DNA from: an uncultured Oscillibacter sp.
Lineage (GTDB): Bacteria > Bacillota_A > Clostridia > Oscillospirales > Oscillospiraceae
Assembly (NCBI GenBank): GCA_902462475.1
Contig: CABQCB010000065.1
Span: 1 to 8,175, forward strand
Direction of reading: 5' to 3'
DNA: 8,175 nucleotides
Shown here piece by piece: positions 1 to 6,175 of this stretch. Below the pieces are notes generated by a model. It was not told the origin of the DNA. It saw only the letters and a program-made list of their open reading frames with translations, and ran no database searches. The position numbers and the translations under genes were made by a program. Positions within the stretch are counted from its first letter, which is position 1. Every line of letters starts with the position of its first letter.

Positions 1-116
1 AGGCCATCATGGTCCTGGAGCAGGGCAGCATCATCGAGCGGGGCGACCACGACGACCTGATCGCCCAGAAGGGCCGTTACTATCAACTGTACACCGGACA
101 GGCGGAGCTCTCTTGA
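1..116 (+). CDS. ABC transporter ATP-binding/permease protein, C-terminal fragment
   Basis: Only the last 38 codons are present; the reading frame enters from the left edge (codons in phase from base 3) and ends at TGA 114-116. The visible peptide contains VLEQGSIIERGDHDDLIAQ followed by KGRYYQLYTGQ. This is the typical end of the nucleotide-binding domain of ABC exporters (MsbA/MdlB type): the strand-turn 'G.I.E.G.HDDL' after the H-loop, then a helix with the usual 'G.Y..LY..Q' ending. The Walker motifs, signature and membrane part lie outside the window, so the substrate and half-transporter partner cannot be told. The stop lies 35 bases before the next start on the same strand, which suggests cotranscription with the YitT gene. 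Confidence 0.85.
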   Translation, partial: AIMVLEQGSIIERGDHDDLIAQKGRYYQLYTGQAELS

Positions 117-151
117 GAGCGCCGCCTGTTCGCCAAGGAAAAGAGGTGGAT

Positions 152-1024
152 ATGTCCAAGCTGAAAAAGTTTCGTCTGACCAATCTGCTCGCCCTGACGG
201 CGGCGGGCATCATCAACGCCGTGGGCGTGACCATTTTCCTCGCCCCCGTCAAGCTCTATGACAGCGGCATCTCCGGCACGTCCATGCTTTTGGCCCAGGT
301 GACGCCGGAGTGGCTGACGCTGTCCGTTTTTCTGCTGGTATTGAATGTGCCGCTGTTTTTGTACGGATTGAAAAAGCAGGGGCCTCTTTTTACCCTCTAC
401 GCCATCTACACGGTTTGCATCTACTCCCTGACGGCGTGGCTCATCACCGACGTGCTGCCTGTGGATGTGAGTTTGGCCTCGCCTCTGGCGGGACAGGATC
501 TATTGTTGTGCGCCCTCTTCGGCGGACTGATCTCTGGCGTGGGCAGCGGTATGGCCATCCGCTTCGGCGGCGCCATGGACGGCATCGAGGTCATGGCGGT
601 CATCTTTGCCAAGCGGCTGGGGGTGACGGTGGGCACGTTTGTCATGGCCTATAATATCCTGCTCTACATCATCTGCGGCATCGTGCTGCAAAACTGGATC
701 CTGCCCCTTTACTCCATCGTTACTTATGGGGCGGCCCTCAAGACCGTGGACTTCATTGTGGACGGCCTGGACCGGGCCAAGTGCGCCATGATCATCACCG
801 TGGAGCCCGACGCCATCTGCCGGGAGCTTTCCGAGGCCTTCGAGTGCGGCGTGACCCGCATAGAGGTGCGGGGCGGCTACTCCAACGCCCCCAAGACCAT
901 GGTGTATTTCATCGTCAACCGCTTTCAGGTGACGAAGATGAAGGACCTGGTCCACGAGATCGACCCGGGCGCTTACATCGCCATCAGCGAGGTGGCCGAT
1001 GTGTTTTCTGCCAACAATCAGTAA
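152..1024 (+). CDS. YitT family membrane protein (DUF161 + DUF2179)
   Basis: This 290-residue integral membrane protein of unknown biochemical role belongs to the YitT/YpjC/YqfU family. The N-terminal half has several hydrophobic spans (about residues 11-31, 55-73, 80-100, 116-136, 160-180 and 182-200). It carries the family-type segments GIINAVGVTIFLAP (19-32), DSGISGTSMLL (37-47) and GSGMAIRFGGAMDG (131-144). The cytoplasmic C-terminal part (about 209-285) matches DUF2179, with CGVTRIEV..GYSNAPKTMVYFIV and EIDPGAYIAISEVADV. The start is ATG 152, preceded by GAGGTGG at 143-149; an in-frame TTG at 113 overlaps the upstream stop and has no good ribosome site. The gene follows an ABC exporter gene by 35 bases and ends in a strong terminator, so it is probably last in that operon. 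Family members have been proposed as transporters, but no substrate can be inferred here. Confidence 0.9.
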   Translation: MSKLKKFRLTNLLALTAAGIINAVGVTIFLAPVKLYDSGISGTSMLLAQVTPEWLTLSVFLLVLNVPLFLYGLKKQGPLFTLYAIYTVCIYSLTAWLITDVLPVDVSLASPLAGQDLLLCALFGGLISGVGSGMAIRFGGAMDGIEVMAVIFAKRLGVTVGTFVMAYNILLYIICGIVLQNWILPLYSIVTYGAALKTVDFIVDGLDRAKCAMIITVEPDAICRELSEAFECGVTRIEVRGGYSNAPKTMVYFIVNRFQVTKMKDLVHEIDPGAYIAISEVADVFSANNQ

Positions 1025-1057
1025 AAAAGCGTCCCCGTTTTACGGGGACGCTTTTTT
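1023..1057. terminator. Bidirectional rho-independent terminator shared by convergent genes
   Basis: A perfect 10-bp stem, GCGTCCCCGT (1029-1038) and ACGGGGACGC (1042-1051), encloses a 3-base TTT loop. It is flanked by six A's (1023-1028) and six T's (1052-1057), so the U-tract works in either direction. The left A-tract overlaps the TAA stop of the YitT gene (1022-1024). The right arm and T-tract lie inside the 3' end of the minus-strand XRE gene, whose stop codon (1040-1042) sits at the loop-stem junction. Confidence 0.93.
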
Positions 1058-2350
1058 ATATGGGTCCAAGCTCCATTTTGCCACGTCGTGATCGGAGGTG
1101 TCCGAGGCGGAGACCCAGCCCAGCTCCCCGCCCGAGAGGACATAGGGAATATCACTGTACACCGCCTGACGGCCATATTGGTCCGTCACCACGGCGGCAA
1201 AGACCAGCTGGTCCGTCTCCTCCGCCATGGTGAGGGTGGTCCCCTCGCTCAGGCGGAAGTACCGGGCATTGGCGCTGGTCTCGTCCTCCGGGGCGTCACA
1301 GGGCTCCAGCCAGGTAAGAAGGCAGCGGTTGAGGAACAACCCCAGCTGGACGGAGGAGATCTCCGATTGGCCCAGGGGCGCATCGACTGCGGAGGCAGTG
1401 CTGCCGGGCCACGTCGAAAGTATGAGTTCCGGGAGGGTGAAACGCCCGCTTCCGTCCGGCTGCTGCCATAAAAGCTGTTCTCCGCCATATATCTGAACTT
1501 CGGGCATTGTGCTGCTGTACAGCCCGTCAAAGCGCTCCAGAAGCTGGGTGGAACGGGTGCCGTCAGGCGTTTCAAAGACGACGGAGATGGCAATCGAATC
1601 GGTGAGCTGGCAGGACAGGGTGGTGGCGAATCCGCCGTCCGGAGCAGCTGCGCCCGGCGCGCAAATCGTGGCGCCGGTGCCATTGTCCACGGAGAATTCT
1701 ATTTTCGTACCTTCCGCATAGGACTTGGGAACCGCATGGACGGAGAATACCACCTGGTTTTCCTTCGCGCTGGAGGCGGTGGGAACCAGCTCCACGCTGT
1801 AGTCCGCCGTCAGGCTGTTCTGGGCTTTAAGAATGTCCTCGATCCGGCCGGTAGCGGAGCCCATCTGACTGTTGACGCTGGATTCTACCTGAGCAAGGTC
1901 ATTTTGCAGGTCGTTATACTGCCGGTCCAGCCCATCCAGGCGGCCGAAGAGACTGACCAGCACCGCGCAAAGGCACAGCGCCCCGGCGGCGATTCCCAGC
2001 TGGTTCCAGCGGCGGCGCCGGGGAGAGGGCGGCTTGGGCAGCGCGGCGGTGTACCGCTCCACGATCTGCTCCACCATCTTCAGCTGGGCCTGTGTCAGCT
2101 CCTCCGGGGCGGAGGAAGATGCTGTCCCGTCTGTGCCGTCCGCTTCCGGCGTCTCCTCCACCCCCAGCAGCCACCCTACGGATACGCCGAACAGGCGGCT
2201 CAGGGCAATGAGCTTGTCGATCTCCGGCACCGCCGCGTCGGATTCCCACTTGTAGATGGACTGGCGGGACACGCCCACCTCCTGGCCCAGGGCCTCCTGG
2301 CTGAAAGACAGCTCTTTTCGTTTTAGGGCAATGCGTTGTCCGATGGTCAT
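1040..2350 (-). CDS. Membrane-anchored XRE-family transcriptional regulator with large extracytoplasmic domain
   Basis: This is a 436-residue protein. Residues 5-62 form a clear XRE/Cro-type helix-turn-helix, with the SQEALGQEVGVSRQSIYKWE recognition region at 17-36 followed by 'P.IDKLIALSRLFGVSV..LL'. A Ser/Glu/Thr-rich linker (66-85), a helix (86-103) and a basic cluster RRRR (111-114) lead to one hydrophobic span (about 116-136). After the span come a probable short coiled coil (137-178) and about 250 residues of beta-rich sequence without a domain I recognise. The basic cluster places the HTH inside and the C-terminal part outside, which suggests a one-component sensor that relays an envelope signal to DNA; this role is inferred from architecture. 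The start is supported by AAAGGAGG (2358-2365) seven bases upstream. The last codons are encoded by the shared terminator hairpin. Target genes are unknown; autoregulation is plausible given inverted repeats upstream. Confidence 0.85.
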   Translation of the reverse strand: MTIGQRIALKRKELSFSQEALGQEVGVSRQSIYKWESDAAVPEIDKLIALSRLFGVSVGWLLGVEETPEADGTDGTASSSAPEELTQAQLKMVEQIVERYTAALPKPPSPRRRRWNQLGIAAGALCLCAVLVSLFGRLDGLDRQYNDLQNDLAQVESSVNSQMGSATGRIEDILKAQNSLTADYSVELVPTASSAKENQVVFSVHAVPKSYAEGTKIEFSVDNGTGATICAPGAAAPDGGFATTLSCQLTDSIAISVVFETPDGTRSTQLLERFDGLYSSTMPEVQIYGGEQLLWQQPDGSGRFTLPELILSTWPGSTASAVDAPLGQSEISSVQLGLFLNRCLLTWLEPCDAPEDETSANARYFRLSEGTTLTMAEETDQLVFAAVVTDQYGRQAVYSDIPYVLSGGELGWVSASDTSDHDVAKWSLDPYKKASP

Positions 2351-2380
2351 GGGCAGCCCTCCTTTCCTGGGGAGAGTATA

Positions 2381-2470
2381 GCGCCTTGCAGGGCAAGGGC
2401 GCTACCAACCGCGGGGTGGAATGGTGTCAACCCACGGTTAGCAGCGCCCGGAATGCCTTGGGGCGCAAGG
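2381..2470. repeat. Cluster of inverted repeats upstream of the XRE gene
   Basis: The 124-base gap between the GNAT stop and the XRE start holds overlapping dyads. The largest is imperfect: 2399-2417 (GCGCT..AACCG.GGG) pairs with 2429-2447 (CCC.CGGTT..AGCGC), centred near 2423. Smaller ones are GCGCC-TTGC (2381-2389) with GCAAGGGCGC (2393-2402), and GCGCCC (2444-2449) with GGGCGC (2461-2466). No U-tract follows on the minus strand, so this is not a standard terminator. A TATACT hexamer on the minus strand (2375-2380) could be the -10 box of the XRE gene, but I see no good -35 box at normal spacing. The dyads could be operator sites or an mRNA leader structure. Confidence 0.4.
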
Positions 2471-2474
2471 GGTT

Positions 2475-2999
2475 TCAGACCAGTGCCTTTTCGTAGCAGT
2501 TCAGGATCTCGTGGATGTAGCCCTGGAAGAAGAACTCCGTGGCTCCGGCAAAGTGATAGCCCAGGGTGGGGTAGAGGTGATTGGCGGGGACATTGTGCTC
2601 CCAGGTGTCCAGCCGGATGACGGTCTTGCCCTGGGCACGGGCGGTTTCCTCGCAGAAGGACACCATCTCCCGTCCCCGGCCCCGTCCGGCCTCATCGGGG
2701 TGGATGCACAGGGTGTGGATCACGCCCACCTGCTCCCGCCCGGCGGCGATGGACCAGGGGATGGCGTCGTACTCCGGCAGCTGCTCACCGTTGAGGTTCA
2801 CCACGCCCCAGAGGCGGCCGTCCTCCTCGCCCACATAGAGGGTGCCCGCCGCCAGAACGGTGCGGGCGGTGTCCAATGTGGGGTAGGCCCCCTTGCGCCA
2901 GTTGGTATAGACCACGCCGGTGGCGGCCTCCTGGTCCAAAATGGCGTCGTAGATGGCGCTCACCTGGGCAAGGTCTTGTTCGGTTGCGGGACGAATCAT
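2475..2999 (-). CDS. GNAT family N-acetyltransferase
   Basis: This 174-residue single-domain protein should transfer an acetyl group from acetyl-CoA to an amine. The N-terminal MIRPATEQDLAQVSAIY is the typical first strand and helix of the GNAT fold. The acetyl-CoA site (motif A) is at 93-118: the strand VIHTLCIHPDEAG, then the pyrophosphate loop GRGRGR, then helix EMVSFCEETA. Motif B follows as strand VIRLDTWEHN and N.PANHLYPTLGYHFAG (136-152). The canonical Gln/Arg that opens the loop is replaced by Ala104, which is tolerated in many members. The substrate is unknown; the segment YTNWRKGAYPT (31-41) probably lies near the acceptor site. The start ATG is preceded by AAAGGAG (3008-3014), eight bases away. 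The upstream ftsH terminator ends only 22 bases before this start, so transcription would need readthrough or a promoter hidden in that short space. Confidence 0.9.
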   Translation of the reverse strand: MIRPATEQDLAQVSAIYDAILDQEAATGVVYTNWRKGAYPTLDTARTVLAAGTLYVGEEDGRLWGVVNLNGEQLPEYDAIPWSIAAGREQVGVIHTLCIHPDEAGRGRGREMVSFCEETARAQGKTVIRLDTWEHNVPANHLYPTLGYHFAGATEFFFQGYIHEILNCYEKALV

Positions 3000-3021
3000 G
3001 ATGGATGCTCCTTTCTTTTGT

Positions 3022-3054
3022 AAAAAACGGCACGCCGGGAGGGCGTGCCGTTTT
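3022..3054 (-). terminator. Rho-independent terminator of the ftsH-like gene
   Basis: On the minus strand, eight bases after the ftsH stop (3063-3065), there is a perfect hairpin. Arms 3042-3054 and 3024-3036 give a 13-bp stem, nine pairs of it GC-rich (CGGCACGCC/GGCGTGCCG), with a 5-base loop (3037-3041). The minus-strand transcript then has six U's (complement of A 3022-3027). T's on the other side would also allow termination on the plus strand, but no plus-strand gene ends here. Confidence 0.92.
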
Positions 3055-3062
3055 GCATTTTT

Positions 3063-5171
3063 TTACGGCTGGGACGGAGTCTGGCCGTCATCAGGCTCCT
3101 GCGGCTTGGCGGCAGGCTCTTCCTGCTTGCCGGGCTCCTCCGCGGGAGCGGCAGAGCCTTCTGCGGCATCCTCCGGCGTCTGGGGTGCCTCGATCTTCTG
3201 GGAGATCATGTGCACCTTCTTGGCGGCGGGCTCGATCACCTCGGGAGAGGAGGGACGGAAGCCCTGCTCCTTTGTATTGGTGGAGGCGTAGGCATCTTCC
3301 ACGGTGGCGGGGTCCCGGCCCTCGATGATGGCCACCATCTCCGCGCCGGTGATGGTCTCCTTTTCCATGAGGTAGGCCACCACCTTGTCCATGTCCTCCC
3401 GGTTTTCCCGGATGACCTCCACGGCGGACTTGTAGCACTTGTCCAGGATCTCCTTGACTGCCTGGTCCATTCGGGCGGCGGTATCCTGAGCGCAGTCCAT
3501 GCCATAGCCGCCGTCCAGGTACTGGTTGCGGCGGGAGGCCAGGGCCATCATGCCGAACTCCTCGCTCATGCCAAACATGGCCACCATGTTGCGGGCCACG
3601 TTGGTGGCGTCCTGGATGTCCTGGGAGGCGCCGTTGGTCATGGTGTTCATGACCACCTCCTCGGCGGCACGGCCGCCCATGGACACGGTGATCTTGGCCA
3701 TCAGCTCGTCCCGGGTGCGCAGCTCCGTCTTGTCCTCCTCAGGCATGAGCAGGGTGTAGCCCAAAGAGCCCTGGGTATGGGGGACGATGGTGATCTTCTG
3801 CACCGGCTCGGCGATGACCAGCTCGAAGGCGGCCAGCAGGTCCTCCTGGGTCACCAGCTTGCGGCCCTTGCGCACGGCTCGGAGGGCCGCCTCATTGACC
3901 AGGTTGGCAAGGTCGGCGCCCACGCAGCCGGCGGTGGCTAGGGCAACCTTCTTGAGGTTCACGTCCTCAGCCAGGCGGATGTTGCGGGTGTGCACCTGGA
4001 GCGTGGCAAGACGGCCTGCCAGGTTGGGCCGGTCGATGATGATGCGCCGGTCAAAGCGGCCGGGACGCAGCAGCGCCTGGTCCAGCACTTCGGGACGGTT
4101 GGTGGCCGCCAGCAGGATGATGCCCTTGGTGGGGTCGAAGCCGTCCATCTCTGCCAGCAGCTGGTTAAGGGTCTGCTCCCGTTCGTCGTTGCCGCCCATA
4201 CGGTTGTCGCGGGACTTGCCGATGGTGTCGATCTCGTCGATAAACACGATGCAGGGGGCCACCTTGCTGGCCTCCTTGAAGAGGTCACGGACACGGGACG
4301 CGCCCACGCCCACGAACATCTCCACAAAGTCGGAGCCGGAGATGGAGAAGAAGGGGACGTTTGCCTCACCGGCCACGGCCTTGGCCAAAAGGGTCTTGCC
4401 GGTGCCCGGAGGGCCTACCAGCAGCGCGCCCTTGGGCAGCTTTGCGCCGATCTCCGTGTACTTCTGAGGGTTGTGCAGAAAGTCGATGATCTCGGTGAGG
4501 GACTCCTTGGCCTCGTCCTGACCGGCCACGTCCTTGAACGTGACGCCGGTGGACTTTTCCATGTAGACCTTGGCGTTGGCCTTGCCCACGCCGCCAAGAC
4601 CGCCCATGCCGCCCATGCCGCCCTTTTTGGCCATCCAGCGCATGACCAGGGAGAACATGAGCATCAAGATCACAAAGGGCAGCACCAGCTCAATGAAGGC
4701 GCTCACCAGCGGGTTGAGCTGGGCCTGGTAGGGCTTGTTGAACTTGACGCCGTATTCGTTGAGCAGATTGACCACTTCGTCGTTGGACTGGATCTGCACA
4801 GTGAAAAAGCTTAGGTTTGTCACCTGCTGCTTTCCTGTGGGGTCAGTATAGGTGTAGCCGTCTTTTGTGCGGGTGTACTGGATGCCCTGGGGGTCCGTGT
4901 ATACGTAGCCCTCTTGGGGAGTGATGAGCAGGATGTTCTCACTGTTGCTGAACTCCACGTATTCCACGTCGCCGGATTTGACCATGTCCGTGAACTGGCT
5001 GTATTCCAGCGTCACGGAGGAGGCCTGGTGTCCGGCGCTGCCCAGGTAGGCGGTGGCGGAATTGATGATGATGGTCAAAAGCAGTGCCCAGCAGACCAGG
5101 GATAGGATCCCCCGCCAGTTGCTGCTGTTTTTTCCGCCGTTGTGATTGTTTTCGTTGTCGTTTGGATTCAT
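3063..5171 (-). CDS. ftsH: FtsH-family membrane AAA+ protein lacking the HEXXH zinc-protease motif
   Basis: At 702 residues it has the full FtsH layout: span 1 (about 21-42), an outer domain (45-153) with two GYxYTDPxG repeats, span 2 (about 157-177), a Gly/Met linker (184-195) and an AAA+ motor. The motor is intact: Walker A GPPGTGKT (253-260), pore loop FVG (286-288), Walker B IVFIDEID (308-315), and the second region of homology with TNRPE (357-361) and arginine fingers R369 and R372. In normal FtsH an AAA lid is followed by about 35 residues carrying YHEAGHA/YHEIGHA, then 'PV.KITI.PR'. Here FELVIAE (449-455) runs straight into [10 protein letters not shown] (456-465), and no HEXXH occurs anywhere. 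The rest of the peptidase domain remains ([20 protein letters not shown]), including D518, the usual third zinc ligand. The product should therefore be an ATP-driven unfoldase or chaperone, or an inactive subunit of a mixed hexamer. The C-terminal 75 residues are an acidic Pro/Glu/Ala-rich tail. AAAGGAG at 5182-5188 supports the start. Confidence 0.93.
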   Translation of the reverse strand: MNPNDNENNHNGGKNSSNWRGILSLVCWALLLTIIINSATAYLGSAGHQASSVTLEYSQFTDMVKSGDVEYVEFSNSENILLITPQEGYVYTDPQGIQYTRTKDGYTYTDPTGKQQVTNLSFFTVQIQSNDEVVNLLNEYGVKFNKPYQAQLNPLVSAFIELVLPFVILMLMFSLVMRWMAKKGGMGGMGGLGGVGKANAKVYMEKSTGVTFKDVAGQDEAKESLTEIIDFLHNPQKYTEIGAKLPKGALLVGPPGTGKTLLAKAVAGEANVPFFSISGSDFVEMFVGVGASRVRDLFKEASKVAPCIVFIDEIDTIGKSRDNRMGGNDEREQTLNQLLAEMDGFDPTKGIILLAATNRPEVLDQALLRPGRFDRRIIIDRPNLAGRLATLQVHTRNIRLAEDVNLKKVALATAGCVGADLANLVNEAALRAVRKGRKLVTQEDLLAAFELVIAEPVQKITIVPHTQGSLGYTLLMPEEDKTELRTRDELMAKITVSMGGRAAEEVVMNTMTNGASQDIQDATNVARNMVAMFGMSEEFGMMALASRRNQYLDGGYGMDCAQDTAARMDQAVKEILDKCYKSAVEVIRENREDMDKVVAYLMEKETITGAEMVAIIEGRDPATVEDAYASTNTKEQGFRPSSPEVIEPAAKKVHMISQKIEAPQTPEDAAEGSAAPAEEPGKQEEPAAKPQEPDDGQTPSQP
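4833..4910 (-). repeat. Tandem GYxYTDPxG repeat in the FtsH outer domain
   Basis: Residues 88-96 (GYVYTDPQG) and 105-113 (GYTYTDPTG) of the ftsH product repeat with a period of 17 residues, separated by IQYTRTKD. They lie between the two membrane spans, so on the outer face of the membrane. The DNA copies differ at several positions, so this is an old or selected duplication at protein level rather than a recent DNA repeat. Confidence 0.6.
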
Positions 5172-5219
5172 GTATGGCGAACTCCTTTCAGGGTTGGCAA
5201 GGCTCCAAAATTATAACGC

Positions 5220-5248
5220 AGTATACCACAGAACTTGGAAACTCACAA
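5220..5248 (-). promoter_or_regulatory. Probable sigma-A promoter of the ftsH-like gene
   Basis: On the minus strand, TTGTGA (complement of 5243-5248; 4 of 6 to TTGACA) is separated by 17 bases from TATACT (complement of 5220-5225; 5 of 6 to TATAAT). TGG directly before the -10 box gives an extended -10. This would start transcription near 5213, about 40 bases before the start codon. A perfect TATAAT also occurs at 5210-5215 on the same strand but has no good -35 box. Confidence 0.6.
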
Positions 5249-5290
5249 GGACAAGGGATGGCTTTTTAATGAAGTTTCTGTAAATTAAGC

Positions 5291-5319
5291 TTTATTGTGC
5301 CCGGATTCTATGGTATACT
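5291..5319 (+). promoter_or_regulatory. Probable sigma-A promoter of rlmB and the downstream gene
   Basis: The -10 box TATACT (5314-5319) has an extended TGG before it. A weak -35 box, TTTATT (5291-5296), lies 17 bases upstream. Transcription would start near 5326, about 36 bases before the rlmB ATG. The -10 core TGGTATACT is identical to that of the divergent ftsH promoter. The region is AT-rich compared with the rest of the window. Confidence 0.6.
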
Positions 5320-5361
5320 ACAACCTGAATGTCGAAAAACTTTTGATTGTGGAGAGCACGT

Positions 5362-6132
5362 ATGGACGAACAGAGAAAAGACAACCTGTCCGCCGAGGCG
5401 GACGGCATCATCGAAGGGCGCAACGCCGTCATCGAGGCGCTGCGTGCCGGCAGCGTGATCGACAAGATCTATCTCCAGAAGGGAGAAACGGACAAGACCC
5501 TGGGGCATATCGCCTCCAAGGCCCGCGCCGCCGGCGTGGTGGTGGTGGAGGCGGACAAGCGCAAGCTGGACGCCATGAGCCGCACCCATGCCCACCAGGG
5601 CGTCATCGCCCTGGCCGCCGTGCGGGAATATGTGAGCGTGGAGAGCATGCTTGCCGCCGCCGCGGAAAAGGGAGAAAATCCCCTGCTGGTGGTGTGCGAC
5701 GAGATCTCCGACCCCCACAACCTGGGCGCCATCATCCGCACGGCCTGCTGTGCCGGCGCCCACGGCGTCATCATTCCCAAGCGCCGCAGCGCGGGACTTA
5801 CCGCCGTGGTGGCCAAGACCTCTGCCGGCGCCGTGGCCCACATGCCCGTGGCCCGGGTGCCCAACATCCCAGCACTGCTGAAGGACCTGAAAAAGCAGGG
5901 CGTGTGGGTGTTCGGCACGGCTGCCGGCGGCACCACGGGACTCTATGAGGCGGACCTCAAGGGGCCCGCGGCCATCGTCATCGGCAGCGAGGGCGACGGC
6001 ATGACCCGCCTGGCGGCGGAAAACTGCGACTTTTTGGTGAGCATCCCCATGAGCGGGAAGCTGGACTCGCTGAACGCATCGGCGGCTGCGGCCATCCTGC
6101 TTTATGAGGCGGTGCGCCAGCGGCTTGCATAA
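5362..6132 (+). CDS. rlmB: RlmB-type 23S rRNA (guanosine 2'-O-)methyltransferase, SpoU family
   Basis: This 256-residue knotted (SPOUT) methyltransferase is expected to use S-adenosylmethionine to methylate a guanosine 2'-OH in 23S rRNA (G2251 in E. coli numbering). The N-terminal RNA-binding domain (about 14-89) begins with IIEGRNAVIEALRAG and ends near HQGVIALAA. The catalytic domain shows the three SpoU motifs: DPHNLGAIIRTA (117-128, with N120 and catalytic R126), VIGSEGDGM (206-214) and IPM.G..DSLNAS (228-240), which form the knot and cofactor site. Length and domain order fit RlmB better than the shorter TrmL; exact specificity is inferred from family. The start is ATG 5362, with GTGGAG upstream (5349-5354); an earlier in-frame TTG (5347) is less likely. 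It is the first gene after a divergent promoter and is followed after 43 bases by the next gene on the same strand, probably in one operon. Confidence 0.9.
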   Translation: MDEQRKDNLSAEADGIIEGRNAVIEALRAGSVIDKIYLQKGETDKTLGHIASKARAAGVVVVEADKRKLDAMSRTHAHQGVIALAAVREYVSVESMLAAAAEKGENPLLVVCDEISDPHNLGAIIRTACCAGAHGVIIPKRRSAGLTAVVAKTSAGAVAHMPVARVPNIPALLKDLKKQGVWVFGTAAGGTTGLYEADLKGPAAIVIGSEGDGMTRLAAENCDFLVSIPMSGKLDSLNASAAAAILLYEAVRQRLA

Positions 6133-6175
6133 ATCGAGGAATCAACGCATCGAACGCATCTGAAGAGGAAGACCC

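Noticed and set aside
113..151. Upstream TTG start for the YitT protein
   Set aside because: It overlaps the upstream stop codon, adds 13 residues not typical of the family, and the GAGGTGG site fits ATG 152 better.
3800..3815. Frameshift or sequencing error as explanation for the missing FtsH protease motif
   Set aside because: A frameshift would break the downstream frame, but sequence before and after the junction stays in frame with good family similarity, and no HEXXH is visible in the other frames there. A whole-segment assembly loss cannot be excluded.
3045..3941. Long plus-strand open frame (298 codons) opposite the ftsH gene
   Set aside because: The translation is a His/Gly/Leu/Val-rich shadow typical of GC-rich antisense frames, has no family motifs and no ribosome site, while the opposite strand encodes a clear FtsH.
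5347..5361. Upstream TTG start for RlmB
   Set aside because: The GTGGAG ribosome site lies between this TTG and ATG 5362, and the ATG gives the usual N-terminus length.
5172..5361. Riboswitch or small RNA in the divergent region
   Set aside because: The predicted leaders are only about 35-40 bases and no conserved aptamer or internal terminator is visible.
6070..6162. Three copies of AACGCATC around the rlmB 3' end
   Set aside because: These are 8-base matches, one of them in coding sequence, without regular spacing or dyad structure; probably chance.
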